Counted from the first letter of the stretch, positions 13,079 through 26,439 are shown. The stretch is DNA of 64,000 nt from Pseudoscleropodium purum (GCA_963969395.1 OZ017802.1:21731410-21795409); one strand, 5' to 3'. Numbers and translations: made by a program. The notes: generated from the letters alone by a model not told the origin.

Positions 13079-14049
13079 ACTTTCAAAAATGTGGTTTGCA
13101 ATTTCAATAGTGCAATTACATTTCATTTCAAAACTTGATACTTTAAGTTTAATGTCTAGTCTTCAAAATGATCTCAATAATTAAGTAACATAAATGCAAA
13201 AACAACACAAATTCTAGGATTTTACCTTTCAAACTAGTTGCAACAATTTCTAGATCAATTGTATTTAACATGAAATTTTACTTGTTGTTTTGAAATTATT
13301 GTTTGAATTTATCTTAAATAATAATATGGAAATTTATCATGAATCCAACTGTATGTAGTTTAGTGTCATTTTTAGTGTAAATTTTTTTATTATAACTTTG
13401 TCACCAAATGATTTTTCTAGATTGTACTTTGTATTGTATATTTCAGCTCTTGAAATTTGTTGTATTCTAAAATCTTTATAGAATCGAGGGAAAAATTGGG
13501 TTGATAAACAGATATGCCAAGGTCCCAATTTCTATTTGAATGTGAGTTTGTTCATATAAATCATATATATAATTCTACATTCAGGCACTTACAAAATTTT
13601 ACATACATGGTGAATCATATACTTATAATTACCTTAATATTCTTGTTTAAATAGATAGAGTTGCAATAAATCATGAATTTACAATAATGTGTTACAATCA
13701 TGATCATATGCAACAATCTTGATTTTGTAACTCAAATTTTTAATGCAAAAAGTAATTACAAGCTAAATAACATGAAATTTTTTATTAGCTATTTATAATT
13801 CTATGTCATTTACATGTCATCTTAATAAATGGTTATTATATTTTTTGATAATATGAAAAATTGCTTTAAGTGTCATTTGGAAATGCAAACTACCATGGAA
13901 ATTTTCCCTTTTGTTGCAAGGTCAAGTTCCAAAGCATGGTCAAAGGGTTGTATTCATTGCCTATGTACACTAAATAGGGGTATAGAAAATAGAATCTTAT
14001 TAATTTTTATAAATTTTTTATCTATTTTGAAGTGTAATGTGAGAGTTTT
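13079..14049. other. AT-rich intergenic DNA, no gene seen
   Basis: Only short AT-driven frames are present. No repeat ends were recognised. Confidence 0.5.
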
Positions 14050-15750
14050 TGATGTCAATCGTCTGTTTATGGCCTAATTGGGTATTTTGTCATTTGATTT
14101 AGTTCCAATTAGGAGTTATCTTATTGTCTAGTTGGGTGATGTGATGAACAAAGTCCCAATTCAAGAGTCCAGTTAATGTCTGGTTGATGGGAAATGGTGA
14201 ATTCTAATTAGGTAAGTAGTAGTTAATTGTTAAATCTGTTAGCCAAGTTGGATGAATGGCCGGCAGTTGGTGTTGAATTTTTGTTTATGTTTGGTCTTCT
14301 GAAATCCTAGTTGGTGGTTAAAGTCAGTTGGTTGTCTTCTCCAATTAGTAATCGTCTTCATGAATTCTATTAGGTCCCAAATTGGAGTCATTTTTCTTTA
14401 TCTATTGTTGAGAGAGAATTCAGTGCATGTCCTAGCCTAGTTGTGTTGTGTAATTTAGTTTTCTTTGTGTGTGTCATGGTATTTTTGTTGTGTGTTTATG
14501 TGTGTGATTTTCCAATAGGGAATTGTGTATGTGTGAGTTCAAGTTGGATTGGAGTGATTGTGTGCTTGAGTTTTGTCCTAGTCGAGATGTTGGGTGCTAG
14601 TGTATGGCAAGACATGGTTGTACAAATTGTGAAGATTGTTATAGAATTATCTAAGTCGGGAGTGAATTTCAAGGAGTATAATTCAGTGATAGAGATTCAT
14701 AGAATTTAGTGCTTAAAGGAGATTGCGTTACAAACATATGATTGAGTAGTTAATGTAAAATCTTGTGTAGCTTGTATTTTTGAAAGTGAAATAAATAGTA
14801 ATATTTGATGGATTATATTGAGCCTAATCGGAAGATTATCCAATTGATAGTGAAGTGTGTAGTATTTTGACGTGATGTTAATGTTGTAAACAAATTGTAA
14901 ACATTGATGTAATCATCGATTGGGAGTTAATTGAAAGAGAAACTTTCTTACCGAATTGTGTGTTGTGTAATGGGAGCATGTAAGATGTGATGGTTTTGAT
15001 TGTAAATTCACTTTGAGTCTGAGTTAAGAAGTGCATGTTGATGAAGATATATGGTGAGATGGTGGTTGAAATCTATGAGTGTGGTTTGTTGTTTGATTTG
15101 TGAGTCCAAACCAAAGGATGTTTGTGTGCTTTAATTGTAAAACTGAATTGAATTATGTTATGTTATGTCGTTGTAGTATGGAGTGTATGTCTAATTAGAG
15201 TATGTGTTGTGTTTGGATTTAACAGTTCAAATGGGAATTTATAAAGCTTGAATGATGTTTGTATGTGTTCCAACTTGTTGTGCAACTTCTAAACAAGTTA
15301 CCAAATTGAAAATGCTTGTATAATGTCTGTAATTGAATCTAAGTTTTGTTGTAAGTGTGCTTAAAGTTTATCGAGTAGGAGTGCAAGATCAGTGTGTGTA
15401 GAATAACAATTAGAGAAAGCAAGATGAGAAGATCAGATGTTGTGGTACTCTATTAGGAGACAAAGATTAAATCAAGTAGATTCAACCTAATTTGGTGGTA
15501 CAAGGTCATATCGATTGGTTTCAATTTAAGACCAATTTGGGAGCAAGAGGAAACTAGCTGACTAGTTGTAGTACTGTGATGGTAGTCTTGGCCTATTAGG
15601 AAGCAAAGAATTACTTTTGAATTGGGAAAGAAGAAAATAAGGAAATAAATAAAGATAAAAAATATATATAAAGGTGGAAAGATAAAAAGATGTTGATAAA
15701 GGATTTAAAGATAAAGATTAAACACCAATTTGGGAGAGTTCTTAACCCTT
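14050..15750. repeat. G+T-rich strand-asymmetric repeat tract
   Basis: The plus strand is strongly biased to G and T for about 1.7 kb, with recurring phrases around TTGGG/AGTTGG, and ends with ACCAATTTGGGAGAG. A shorter tract of the same style (31380-32160) contains CACCAATTTGGGAGAG, and C+A-rich counterparts occur near 35750-36060. This looks like one repeat family, possibly decayed LTR or other non-coding repeat DNA. The 88-codon frame at 14443-14709 inside it is compositional. Confidence 0.35.
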
Positions 15751-17958
15751 GTTGCCTTTAAGAGTGGAGTGAGAAATTTAGTAATTAGCTTCATTGTGTG
15801 AGGAGAATTATTTATGTACGTGGTTAAAGAACATATTTTCTATAATATTCTACAATTGCAATGACCTATTAAAAGTTAATTAGAAGTAACACTATTATAT
15901 TAGCCTCCCTAGGAACAAACTTTTACTATTAGCTTGGATTTGATTTTTAAATTACAACCTAAGTTTATCTACAAGGAGTATTAAGGGGACCAAAAAATTA
16001 AAGGGACTTATCTTGAGAAGCTTTAGATGTTTGAAACATGGTGTACATCCCTCTAATACTTCAATGATAGATATTTATATAGTATGTTATGTTGATTAAG
16101 TAGTATCAATCCCCTTAATATCCCTATTCAATGTAATTAGCTAGGAGTTCCAAGATCATCCCTCCAATATTCATTTTGTTCAACTAAAATCTTAGTAGTA
16201 CGTATTTTAAGATAAATGATTTTCTCCACCTTTGACAACCCCCCAAAAAGTCCCTCTTCACCTTATTTTTGTCTATATTATGTAGGTATATTTTTTAATC
16301 AAATATCCTTGTTATTGGAAATATATTCTATATAAGATTGGAGCAACATGATACTTCAATATTCACTATAAATTTCTATCTAGATTTGACTTGGTACATA
16401 TTTTCCGATATTTATGAAGAGTTTACAATGTCACCATAACACAATTGGGAGATGAGTGTTTTTGATGGTTTGATCTTGAATTATATTATATAATACATTA
16501 CTTTCACTTCCAAATGTTGATGACAAAGTTTGTTGTTTAAAGCAAATAATTTATAATGTTTCTTTGAACCCAAAAATTTCTATATAGTTCATATACATAC
16601 ATCATAATATCTTCATTTATGCATTAAATTTACTATACATAGTTTGAAATACAAACAAAATTATTTTTTCTCGATATATATATATATTTATATATCTGTG
16701 TGTGTGTATGTGTGTATGTATGTATGTATGTATGTATAAAGATGATAAACAATAATTTATTTATTTTTTAACATCAATTAATCCTTGAAGGGCAGTCCAA
16801 GCCAAAAGTGTCCAACAGAAGACTTCATTGCTAACTATAGAAACAAAAATGCACCTATTGATTCAATAATTGAAGCATTTTGGTGACTACCTTTACCATG
16901 GGGGGCCACATCCTTCTAGGGTTAATCTTTAAATGTCCAAGGCTTTTTAAAGCTTTAAAAAATTTATTCTAAATTGAACAAAAAGACAACATTTTCATAA
17001 GTTCTATCCATTTTTTAAATAGTAACCATACAAATTCAAACTAGACATGTAAGAAATTACATGGAAAAAGAAAACACAACAACATCACTTATGGATTGAA
17101 AGATTATAATGTTTGATCATTAGGGTGTTAAAACTATGAAAGTAATTTGAAGTCTTTTAGTCCTCTTTCTACATGTTAAATTTAAAAATTGGTCACCAAA
17201 AAAATATGAAGTTATAGGACATAATATGCATAATCCCAATCAATTCATGACTTCTTTAATTGAATTTCTAATGTGATTTTTTCAATAAGATCTAGTGTAT
17301 TTTGAGACTCATTTCCAAGAGCCCTCAACACTAGAAAATCAAGATTTTCAATGGACACACTTATACAAAATCTTGAATAGAAAAATCATAATCAGTTTTT
17401 TAATGCTACAACTAGACTTCAAAATTAATTTTTCAAAAATATAAAATACTAAAAATAGTAATTGGCTTAGATTTTATTTAACTTCAAAGTATTGTTGACA
17501 CCAAAATTTGGTGCCTCAAGCATTTAGTTAGGAATTAAATCTAATTCATGAAGATTTACCTCATACCTCCATGCCCGCTTCTTCCACATATAATTGAATG
17601 CTTATTAAAATTAACTTTTATTTTAAATAAAATTTTCTATTACCATTGGTAAAATAATTAAGATATGTTTGCACTTAGTGTTAGGGGTGATGTTTGCAAT
17701 GTGAATTTAGTTGAGAAATAGGTCTAAATTCTTAACTACGAGAACATACCGTAAGTATCATTTGTAAGGTATTAGTTCCATAAATCACTCATTTAAGAGC
17801 TGAAATTGAATTTTGGGGAGGCGAAACTTCTTAAAATTGATTTTTCAATAAATTTTTCTTGAAAGACAAGTGGAATTGATATTTAATCCAAGTCGTTGCA
17901 TATTTTTTATGAGCGTTGTGGAATTAGTTATGAAATTTTTGAAGTTGAAATGGTATAG
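15751..17958. other. AT-rich intergenic DNA, no gene seen
   Basis: No coding pattern is present. There is a dinucleotide/tetranucleotide microsatellite at 16671-16737 (annotated separately). A faint trace of the TTAA-family internal block (GGATTGAAAGATTATAATG) is visible near 17094-17112. Confidence 0.5.
16671..16737. repeat. Compound microsatellite (TA)n-(TG)n-(TATG)n
   Basis: Consecutive TA, then TG/TATG units form an uninterrupted low-complexity run. Confidence 0.9.
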
Positions 17959-18072
17959 GGCTCTAAAATCACCCTCCTCCTAAAATGTACATTGTTTGCA
18001 CACTACTGAAGGCTATGAAAAAGCAACATATACAAATAATGTACATTTGAGGAAGTGAGTGATTTTAGAGCC
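17959..18072. mobile_element. Short foldback/MITE-like element, about 42-bp arms
   Basis: The left arm begins GGCTCTAAAATCAC and runs to ATGTACATTGTTTG. The right arm is its inverted copy, from CAAATAATGTACAT to GTGATTTTAGAGCC. The arms are about 42 bp each and separated by about 30 bp. There is no coding capacity. Flanks are TA-rich, so a TA-type duplication is possible but not provable here. Confidence 0.65.
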
Positions 18073-18433
18073 TATTTAAGTGCTTTTTTTAAACCTCGTA
18101 CCTTAGAATGATGTGAGTGACAAGTCCAAGATTTCCAGCCAGCCAGGAACAACTGGACCATCGCAAATCCGCAGTTATTAATATAAGATAGCTGTGGATG
18201 AGTTTGTGGCAGAAAGACGTCAGGAACCATGTTCCCTGTCAATGGGACTCCATCCACAATCATTCTTCTTCTGATGGGGCACATTCTTTGGGGGCATCCA
18301 CACACTAGCAATCTCAACCGTCAAGTTCATCGTCTCGTGAGGTCCCAATAAATTCTGTACTTTATCCCTATCTACTCAAAATGAAAAAAAAAATCCAATT
18401 TTGGAAAATATACCCTAAAGCTATGACTTTTAA
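18073..18433. other. Intergenic stretch with locally raised GC, no gene recognised
   Basis: A minus frame of 81 codons (18072-18317) has more balanced base use than its surroundings but resembles no family I know. It may be a remnant of a low-copy sequence. Confidence 0.35.
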
Positions 18434-19185
18434 CCCCTAATGACCCAAGAGACCATTCTTTGATTGCTGCCCCTCTTCTTTGAGTTGTCCATTTTCAAAT
18501 TTTGAGTTTTTTTTAAAATCAAAATTGTTTCTAGAAAATAGATTGCATTATGAATTTTATGGCGGTAGTTTCATTGAATTCCAAGTTAAACTCCACCTTG
18601 TGGGTTTTTTTCAAAGTTGAGTAGTGTAGTGTAGTTCACAACTCATGTTTTTATGGTTCAATTTGGGCATAGAATGAAAAGTTAGCCAACCAATACAATG
18701 GTTTGTCCACCTAAAAAAGGGTAGATCTAAGGAGCTCAAGGAGAAGACAAGTGTACCCATTGGCATGTTTTTCTTTCAAACATTGGTCTCATTTCAATGA
18801 TCATTGTTCAATGCAAGCTCCACCCAAAATTGCACAATGACTTGAATGTTATAAAATTTCAAGTGAGTATTTTGAACTCTTATCTTTCATTGAGCACAAA
18901 AAGTCATCATTTCCAAATTTTCTCACTATGATATGCTCCTTCAAAGTGTGTTGCCCTATTTTTCTAGATATCCAAATAAAACTTCAAACTTAAATATCTA
19001 CTAAATTGTGTAATTAAATAATTTGAAGTTTTTTGAGATGCTCATTCTCAATGTGAACTACAAGATCCTATAATATAATTACATTCTATATAATTTCAAG
19101 AAAAGATGAGTAAACAAATTGCTGAAGTTCTAACTTGGTAGTTTTGGCCCACTTTGAAAGTACACCCCTCTTGGTTCATTAGGAA
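18434..19185. mobile_element. TTAA-flanked non-autonomous element, family B (752 bp)
   Basis: The element is bounded on both sides by TTAA (18430-18433 and 19186-19189). Its left end CCCCTAATGACCCAAGAG pairs with the right end CTCTTGGTTCATTAGGAA, imperfect inverted repeats of 18 bp. No open frame of transposase size is present. The TTAA flanks and C-rich ends match the pattern of the family at 19672, 22162 and 62818, but the terminal sequence differs, so I treat it as a related second family. Confidence 0.6.
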
Positions 19186-19671
19186 TTAACTAGGATGGGA
19201 TTGGGGGAGTTTTTCCAAGAAAAAATTGTCAAAAATTGTCATTTTTTAGTGCTTTGAATAAAATTGAAAATAATTTTTTTAAACTACAATTGTTTCAAAA
19301 GTATAGTAGCAATGTACCAAAAAGTTCGAACCATAATGGGATGGTCATTTTTATAGTAGTATAGTAGCAAAGGTTCATTCTTAGGGAATTTATAATAGAA
19401 TAAGAAATACAATAAAAAGAGAAATACACACAAATAAGACGATTCAATCAAAGTCACATGTACACAAACAACAACTTTAAGCATGAGAATTGAAGAATTC
19501 CTTTCATAAAAAATTACACAAATGCAATCAATGCCCAACCACTGGGACTTATATAAGTGTTTCCAAGTTTATATATACAAAAAATTGAAGAGAGGAGAGA
19601 ATAAGAAGAGATGGACCACTTTATCTTTACAAATTAATTGTCCTTCCAAATCTTTACTGGTTTATTGTTAA

Positions 19672-20557
19672 CCCCTAAAGTTCCATGACTATGTTTCACC
19701 AAAAACAATCAAAAATTGCCATTTATAGTACAAGTACAATTTTTTTGAAAAAACACATTTTTGGACACATGCAACCAAAGGATCTTATAGTATGTTGACT
19801 TGAAAACATGTGGTAAAAATTTTAGAAATTTCCATCACGTGGATTGCAAAATATAAGTATTCACATTCATTGAAATCATTTTTTGGCATTGCAAAAAACA
19901 AGGCAATTGCGCTTCACAAACTCACTTTTCTATGAAAAAAGGTCCAAAATGGTGGTACTTCTTTGGAAAATTTTCTAGACAAGTTGGTCACATCCTTGGA
20001 AAATTTCAAATCATTTGGAATTGTACAACATATAGGAAAAAATAATAATAACTAGACAATAGTAGAAATGATTCAAAATACTAAATTGTTAAGAATTTAG
20101 TTATGGAGTTGAAAAATGCCAATACCAATGCTTGTGATGTTGTAATAAACAATCTACATCCTATGATTTCCTTTTTTTTTTCCAAAAATATTGAAGATTG
20201 AATAAGATAAAGGACTTTAAAGTTCATTTTAGAGTAGAGAATCTATAATTGCCTTCAAACAAAAAAATCCTCATAACTTTGGACTCACTAATCAAAATGG
20301 AATGATGCAAAGCTTTAGATAGATAGATAGAATCTAGTTCTAATCTGCCCGAATTGCCCATTTACACAAAAAGTAACATATTAGGCCATAACTTTTGACT
20401 CATAATTTTAAATTTCATGAAATTTAGTGCATATGAAAGATATTCTTTGTCCCCATCTTTTCTTAATATTTGGGCCAAAAACATGTAAATCTCTAGTCAC
20501 ATGTACCTATCCAAAATTGCTATATAACCAAAAAAATGCATATTGGTCTTTTAGGGG
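19672..20557 (+). mobile_element. TTAA-flanked non-autonomous element, family A (886 bp)
   Basis: It begins CCCCTAAAGTTCC after TTAA (19668-19671) and ends GGTCTTTTAGGGG before TCAA (20558-20561), the second flank differing from TTAA by one base. Internally it shares long diverged blocks with the copies at 22162, 43452 and 62818, such as GGATTGCAAAATATAAGTAT and CATAACTTTTGACTCAT. No transposase frame is present. Confidence 0.7.
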
Positions 20558-22161
20558 TCAAGAATTCAACAATTGGACACTCTTGGAATCCTACAGTGAT
20601 TCCTCAAATCAATTAACATTTAAGCTCTTGTAACCATGTAATCCTAAAACCAAGTGTAATATAAACTCTATTCACACATCAAAACAAAAAGAAGCATTTA
20701 TTTACAATTTCCCATGCTTTCAAGTAGACTATTATAGAAATGTGTGGAAAAAATCTCATCGTATTTTTCTTTGTTGATTGAAAGATTGTTATGTTTGAAG
20801 TGAGAAAAAGAACTTGTTTTCATTCCTAAGAGGTCAATAGACTTGAAGTCCTCATAGAGGAAATTTGTTGCTCTATACAAAATTGATTCTTTACACCGTT
20901 GAATACTAGATCTTTTGGAATACACCCATATAAAATTTTACATAAGTGAATGAAGGATGTACCTTACTCTAAACCCACCTTGCACAATATGAGGAGGTCG
21001 AGTACACTTGTAGTACTTGTACTAGTCATTTTTTGATGATTTTTTGTGCAGTGAGAAATTTTTTATTTGAAATCCAAATAGTGAAAAATTAAAGATAAGT
21101 ACTTGGAATAGGGGGGAGGGGAATTCAAGAACTTTTGAAAAGACAAATTTCAAGATAATAGTGTTTGTAGTAAGAAGAGAATATTTTTCTCTCAAACTTA
21201 TTTGGCAAGGATAGTAGAGTTTGTCTCCTCTTGCAATGAGATTTTTTAGCTAAAAAGTAAGATATTTTTTATTTAACTATTGTATTTTATTAGTTACATA
21301 CATGTAGAATTGCCCAAACTAGAAGTTGATGAAGAATTTAGTAAAAGATGCAAAAATTGCTTAAACTACCTAAATATCCTCAAGTGATATACTATTTGAT
21401 TTGGATGTTTGATAGGAATTTGTTTTAAATTTCTACAAAGTAGAGATGAATGTCTCCATTTTTGTCAAATTTTCAAAGACATCCATTTATTTTTTACTTC
21501 ATCATCACCTACCTAAATTTTAATTGTCCTTTAAACCTTGAAAAGATGATGTTCAAGGTCAAAAAGTGGCCAATGAATGATTTTCAAGATTGCTCTAGAA
21601 ATTAAGAATGCACATATTAGACTATAAATTGGATCATTTTTGGCAACCTACCCTTAGTTGGTGATAGGTCTTACTCCTTTTAGGGTTGAAGTGAAAATGA
21701 TGTTTGGAACTTATGATCTTTGGGGTATCTCAAATGAAATATCAATTTTTGTTTTTTCCTTTCTGTTCTTGAAATAAAACAATCAAACAAAACCATAGAG
21801 AATCCAATTTTTATAAATATCCAAAGATTAGTTTCTAAAAAGAATGGGGATGTTTTGCAAGAAAAAATGTCAAAATTGTCATTTGGAGATATTTTGACCA
21901 TAATAAAATACTATTGTTTTTTTAGGCTTCCACCATAAAATTTTGTTTTAGACAATCATGAAAGAGTGTTGAAAAAATTTCATCCCATTTGACTCTATAG
22001 ATTGCAAGATTATAACATTTAAAGTTTAAAGAAAAGTTTTTTTTGTCCCTCCTCAATTGGGTCAGCAAACTTCAAACCCTTGTGGAGTGAGATTTGTGGT
22101 TTATATGAAGTTGAAAAAATAGTCCATTCAATAGTACATCTTGTTAGGTACATTCTTTTAA
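20558..22161. other. AT-rich intergenic DNA with a diverged family-A fragment
   Basis: No gene is supported. From about 21900 to 22140 the sequence resembles the internal part of family A (ATAGATTGCAAGATTATAAC), directly upstream of the next full copy. This suggests layered insertions. Confidence 0.4.
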
Positions 22162-23085
22162 CCCCTAAAGTTCCTTGACTATGTTTTCAACAGAAACGCT
22201 CAAAAACTGCCATTTTTAAGACATGTACCAAAAAAATTTAAAAACATTTTTGGACAAATCCAACCGTTGGATCTTGTAGTATGATGATTTCAAAAGATGT
22301 GGAAAACATTTCAGAAATTTCCACTGTGTAGATTGCAAGATATTAGCGTTTCAATTGACAAAAAGCCTTTATTGGGCCCTGCGAAAAATCCGGCAGCTGC
22401 ACTTCACAAGGTCACATTTGTATGAAAAAAATGTAAAAAATGGTTGCAACTCTTTAGATTCATTCTTCAAGGCAAGTTGGCTACATGCTTGAAAAATTTC
22501 AAATCATTTATAATTGTACAATATATAGGAAAAAAATACTAAGTAGAAAGAAATAGAGAATGAATCAAAATACTAAATTGTTAATAATTTAGTTATGGAA
22601 TTGAAAAATTCCAATCCCAATGGTTGCAATGTTGTAATAAACAATATACATCCTATAATTTTATTTTATTTCCAAAAATATTGAAAATTGAGTTCATTAA
22701 AGGACTTCAAAGTTTATTTTGGAGTAGAGAATCCATGACCACCCACAAACTAAAATACCTCATAACTTTTGACTCACCGATGAAAATGGAATGATTCAAA
22801 ACTTTATATGTATATATAAATCTAGAGAATTAATTTCAAATTTTTATTTTTGAAAAAAGTGATTTTTTTAGATCTACCTGGACTGCTCGAGTTGAGAAAC
22901 AAACTACATATTAGGCCATAACTTTTGACTCATATTTCCAAATGTCTTGAAATTTGTACACATGAAAGACATTCCTTGTCCATACCTTCTACTAAAATTT
23001 GGGTCAAAAATATAGAGATCTTCACTCGTATGCTTCTGCTCCAAAAAATTATGTTGCCAAAAATCGCACCTTGGTCCTTTAGGAG
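22162..23085 (+). mobile_element. TTAA-flanked non-autonomous element, family A (924 bp)
   Basis: The flanks are TTAA on both sides (22158-22161 and 23086-23089). The left end is CCCCTAAAGTTCC and the right end GGTCCTTTAGGAG. It is collinear with the 19672 copy over its whole length, in the same orientation. There is no open frame of useful size, so mobilisation would need a transposase in trans. Confidence 0.75.
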
Positions 23086-25289
23086 TTAATATAATCGCAA
23101 CCCTTTCAAAGGGTTGTTATGGTTGTTCATATTTATACTTTATGTATTTTTACCTTAATTTATTTATATCTCCCTATGATAATTTTTTCTAATTTATTTT
23201 AAATTTTGATTAAATATATTGAATATTTTTCTATTTACATGTATTATTAAATATTTAAAAATCCCTTGTTGTCTTTAGAAATCTAAAGTAGGGGATTTTA
23301 AGTAGAAATTTTCAAATTATATAGCTCCTACTTAGCCCATTGATGTTCCTATCAATGACAGTTAAATATTTTATCACAGTCTTGGTTTTGGTGGTGAAAT
23401 TTGCTTTAAAAGTACCTTTTCAAATATTTTCTTGATATTGAAATCTCATTTAAGTTGTTGGTACATTGGTATCCTAACCATTTTGTTATAAGAATATAAT
23501 GGGTCGATGTAACATAAAATGAGATTTGAGGCAAAAAAAAGGATTGTTTCAAACCTAATTCTTGTGTTGTGAACTTGTAGTACTTGTAGTTACAAAAATT
23601 TTAAATATTATAAAAGAATAAAAAATAAAGACTGATAAAAAAAATGATAAATATATAATGATTAAATAGTATTATCTAACTTTGCCAAAGTTTGGCCATG
23701 TCAAATTGCTATAGTGCAGTTTCCACATTCCCAACAATTTAGAAACTTGCAACCCTACAAAGGAGCTCAATCTCATTTAATGATTCATTAATAAAGCAAG
23801 TGGTATCCATATTAAGTGGGTAATAACCATAACTTCTAATACTTGAAGTCACTAAGTGCTCTCGTACTAGAATTTTAAGAAGATATGAAATCCTAGTCTT
23901 AAAAGGTTAAATTTATTGACATGGATGATAATCCAATGGGTCTTACATGGCATCCTAAGAAAATCACAAAAAATAGTTGCTTGGAAACATACTAGGTCAC
24001 TATGTGTATTAAGCTCTTCATGAAGTGATCCATAGGCTTAGGCACAAGATGTTGACATGGAAAATCAAATGCTCCTAGTATCTTTGGCTAGTTATACTCT
24101 ACAAAATCAATTGTGACTTTGGGCTCCTATTTCTACCATCTTTTACATGGGCAAAGGTGGTTATTAGTCACTTCCCATACTAGAAGGGATCTTGCTACTA
24201 ATCTAAAGATATATGTAGTAAACTTTGTCATATGATACATCTTCTATTACTAGTAATCCATAATCTTCCACTAGCCATTCAAAGGCTTTCTATGAAAGAA
24301 TTAGTCTTTCCATTGCTATGTTAAATTAAACATATGATAGTATTGACCCAAGAATTGATAGATAAGAAGTGACCTTGAATCAGAGTCTTGGTGGTCAATT
24401 AAGGTGTAGGTTTATAAGATGGTGGTGGCAATTCAAATATTTTCAACTCTTTAGTGGCAAGAATAAACGTGTTTTTCTAAGCATAATCAATTAGAGGTTT
24501 GCACAAGCATTTATAAGTTTCATCTATATTATATACATAGTGGCTTCTAGTCATTGTAGAAGAAAGCAAAATTTAAAATTCATGATTTCTTTCCTATTTT
24601 TGATTGTTTTTTTTATTATATTCTATATATGTTTTTGCTTCCTAATTTTTCAACTTCAAGAAGATATTCATAATATTTTAACTATTCATTAATACTCATT
24701 AATTTGAAAATTTTGGTTGAAATTTAATTGATATGAAATAAATACAATGAAAAAAAAGTGAGAATAACATCAAGACAATTGCAAAAGTTACTATTTTATG
24801 AGTCATTTTTATAAACTTACTACCTTGTTGGATCAACAATCACTAGTTACTTATAAATTTTTTGTAAAAATATTATCAATTGAAGTTTTTTCTTTATAAC
24901 AACATTTTCTAACATTACAATCATTACAAAATTATAATGTATATGCATCTTTTACAAAATAGTATTCTTCTTTTAGCAAATCAAATCCAAAATTGTACAT
25001 AATTATTGTGGTACTTACATTAATCAAAATTTATTCCAATGAACATTCATTAATCCATAAAATTCTTTATTGTAGCCACAAAATCATAGATTAGGTCATT
25101 AGGATGACTAAATCAAGCAAAATAGTATGAAGCACTAGGGTGAACACAAGTCTAATGTTAAAATTAAAGCTTATAGTGTGAATTTTATTATAGAATATAT
25201 ATAATAACTATATAAGAATATTAAAATAGGAAGAAAAAAATTTTATTAAAAAAAAAAATATGAAAAGATATAGATCTTGAGGTACAATG
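23086..25289. other. AT-rich intergenic DNA, possible old coding remnant
   Basis: Around 23910-24240 one plus frame reads for about 110 codons with only four stops and a non-random look, but I recognise no domain. The rest has short frames only. Confidence 0.35.
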
Positions 25290-25960
25290 AGATGTAGCTC
25301 TACCTCTTTTGAGCTCCTTGTGACAAAATTGTTACAATGAGCTCAAATAAAATTCAATTTTTTATTATTAATTCCCAAGGTATTAAGAAACTATTTAAAT
25401 TAAATTAATTTTTATTTGGAATCCAAACCCATACCTCCACTTTATAATTTTGAGGTGAAGGTGGGGGTGGCATTAGATATGGGATAAATCCCATATCCAT
25501 ATCCCCATATCGCATTTTATAAAGTATTTATATCCGTATAATATTTATATCCATATAGTATTTGTATCCCATATAGTATCTATATATTTATCCGTTTACA
25601 TCTTCATATTTTGTAACCATATCCCATATTTGTATCTGTATCCGCATCTGTATTTGGATCCATATCAACAACATCTGGGGGGAGAATCTTTTTCCAATTT
25701 TAAATCAATGGCTCTCAATTTTTTGTTGGGGGGAGGGGGGAGGAAATTGGAGGGAATAGAAGGTTTGCCTCTTTTCAGCTCATTGTTTATTGGTATAAAT
25801 ATAATTGCATTAGGTAGGAATCAACACATTATACTACTACCACCCAATTTATTACAATTGCTAATAATGAATGTGAATTACCTATTGTGTTGTCCCAATT
25901 CTTTACAAGGTTATGTATCTACAATAATTCTTATTTCTATTTTACTCTAACATCTTGTTA
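25290..25960. repeat. Dispersed repeat with ATATCC minisatellite core
   Basis: An array of degenerate (C)ATATCC/GTATCC units occupies about 25480-25665. It is flanked by the CCTCTTTTGAGCTC-type phrase (about 25302) and CCTCTTTTCAGCTCATTG (about 25768). It is homologous in layout to 3058-3660. The 106-codon plus frame 25630-25950 lies within the repeat and shows no protein features. Confidence 0.4.
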
Positions 25961-26439
25961 GGCTACCACATTTGGATCAATTTGATCTATATGGCTTGTG
26001 ATATGAATACATTTATTCAACAAAGTAGTCAAATCCACTTGCTTGAGATGATTGAGGTCCTTCTTCAAGTTAATGTAATATAAAAATACTTGAGTCTTTG
26101 AGTCAACAATAGAATAAAAAATTGCAAACCAATTAATTAAAGTGAGATCACCACATACCAACATTTTACAGATAAGATTTTGCTTGTTATTACATTTTGT
26201 AGCCATCTTTCTAGCATCATCCTTAGTGTTCAAAATTGAAGTCTTCATATGCATTTCATATTGAAGGGCTTTGAAATTTCATCCTGTTAGTTGAAGGGTA
26301 AGTACGAATATAAGACATCAATGGTAAATTTTCATTGAAATACAAAATTAAGCATGATTTTTATAATACATGCTTCTCATTGCAATAAAAGAAATTGAAG
26401 AGTCAATCATCTAACTCTACTTTCTAAAGTAACAATGCC

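Noticed and set aside
23910..24240. Plus-frame stretch of about 110 codons with four stops
   Set aside because: Suggestive of decayed coding DNA, but no motif, no second exon and no repeat ends. Insufficient to call a pseudogene.
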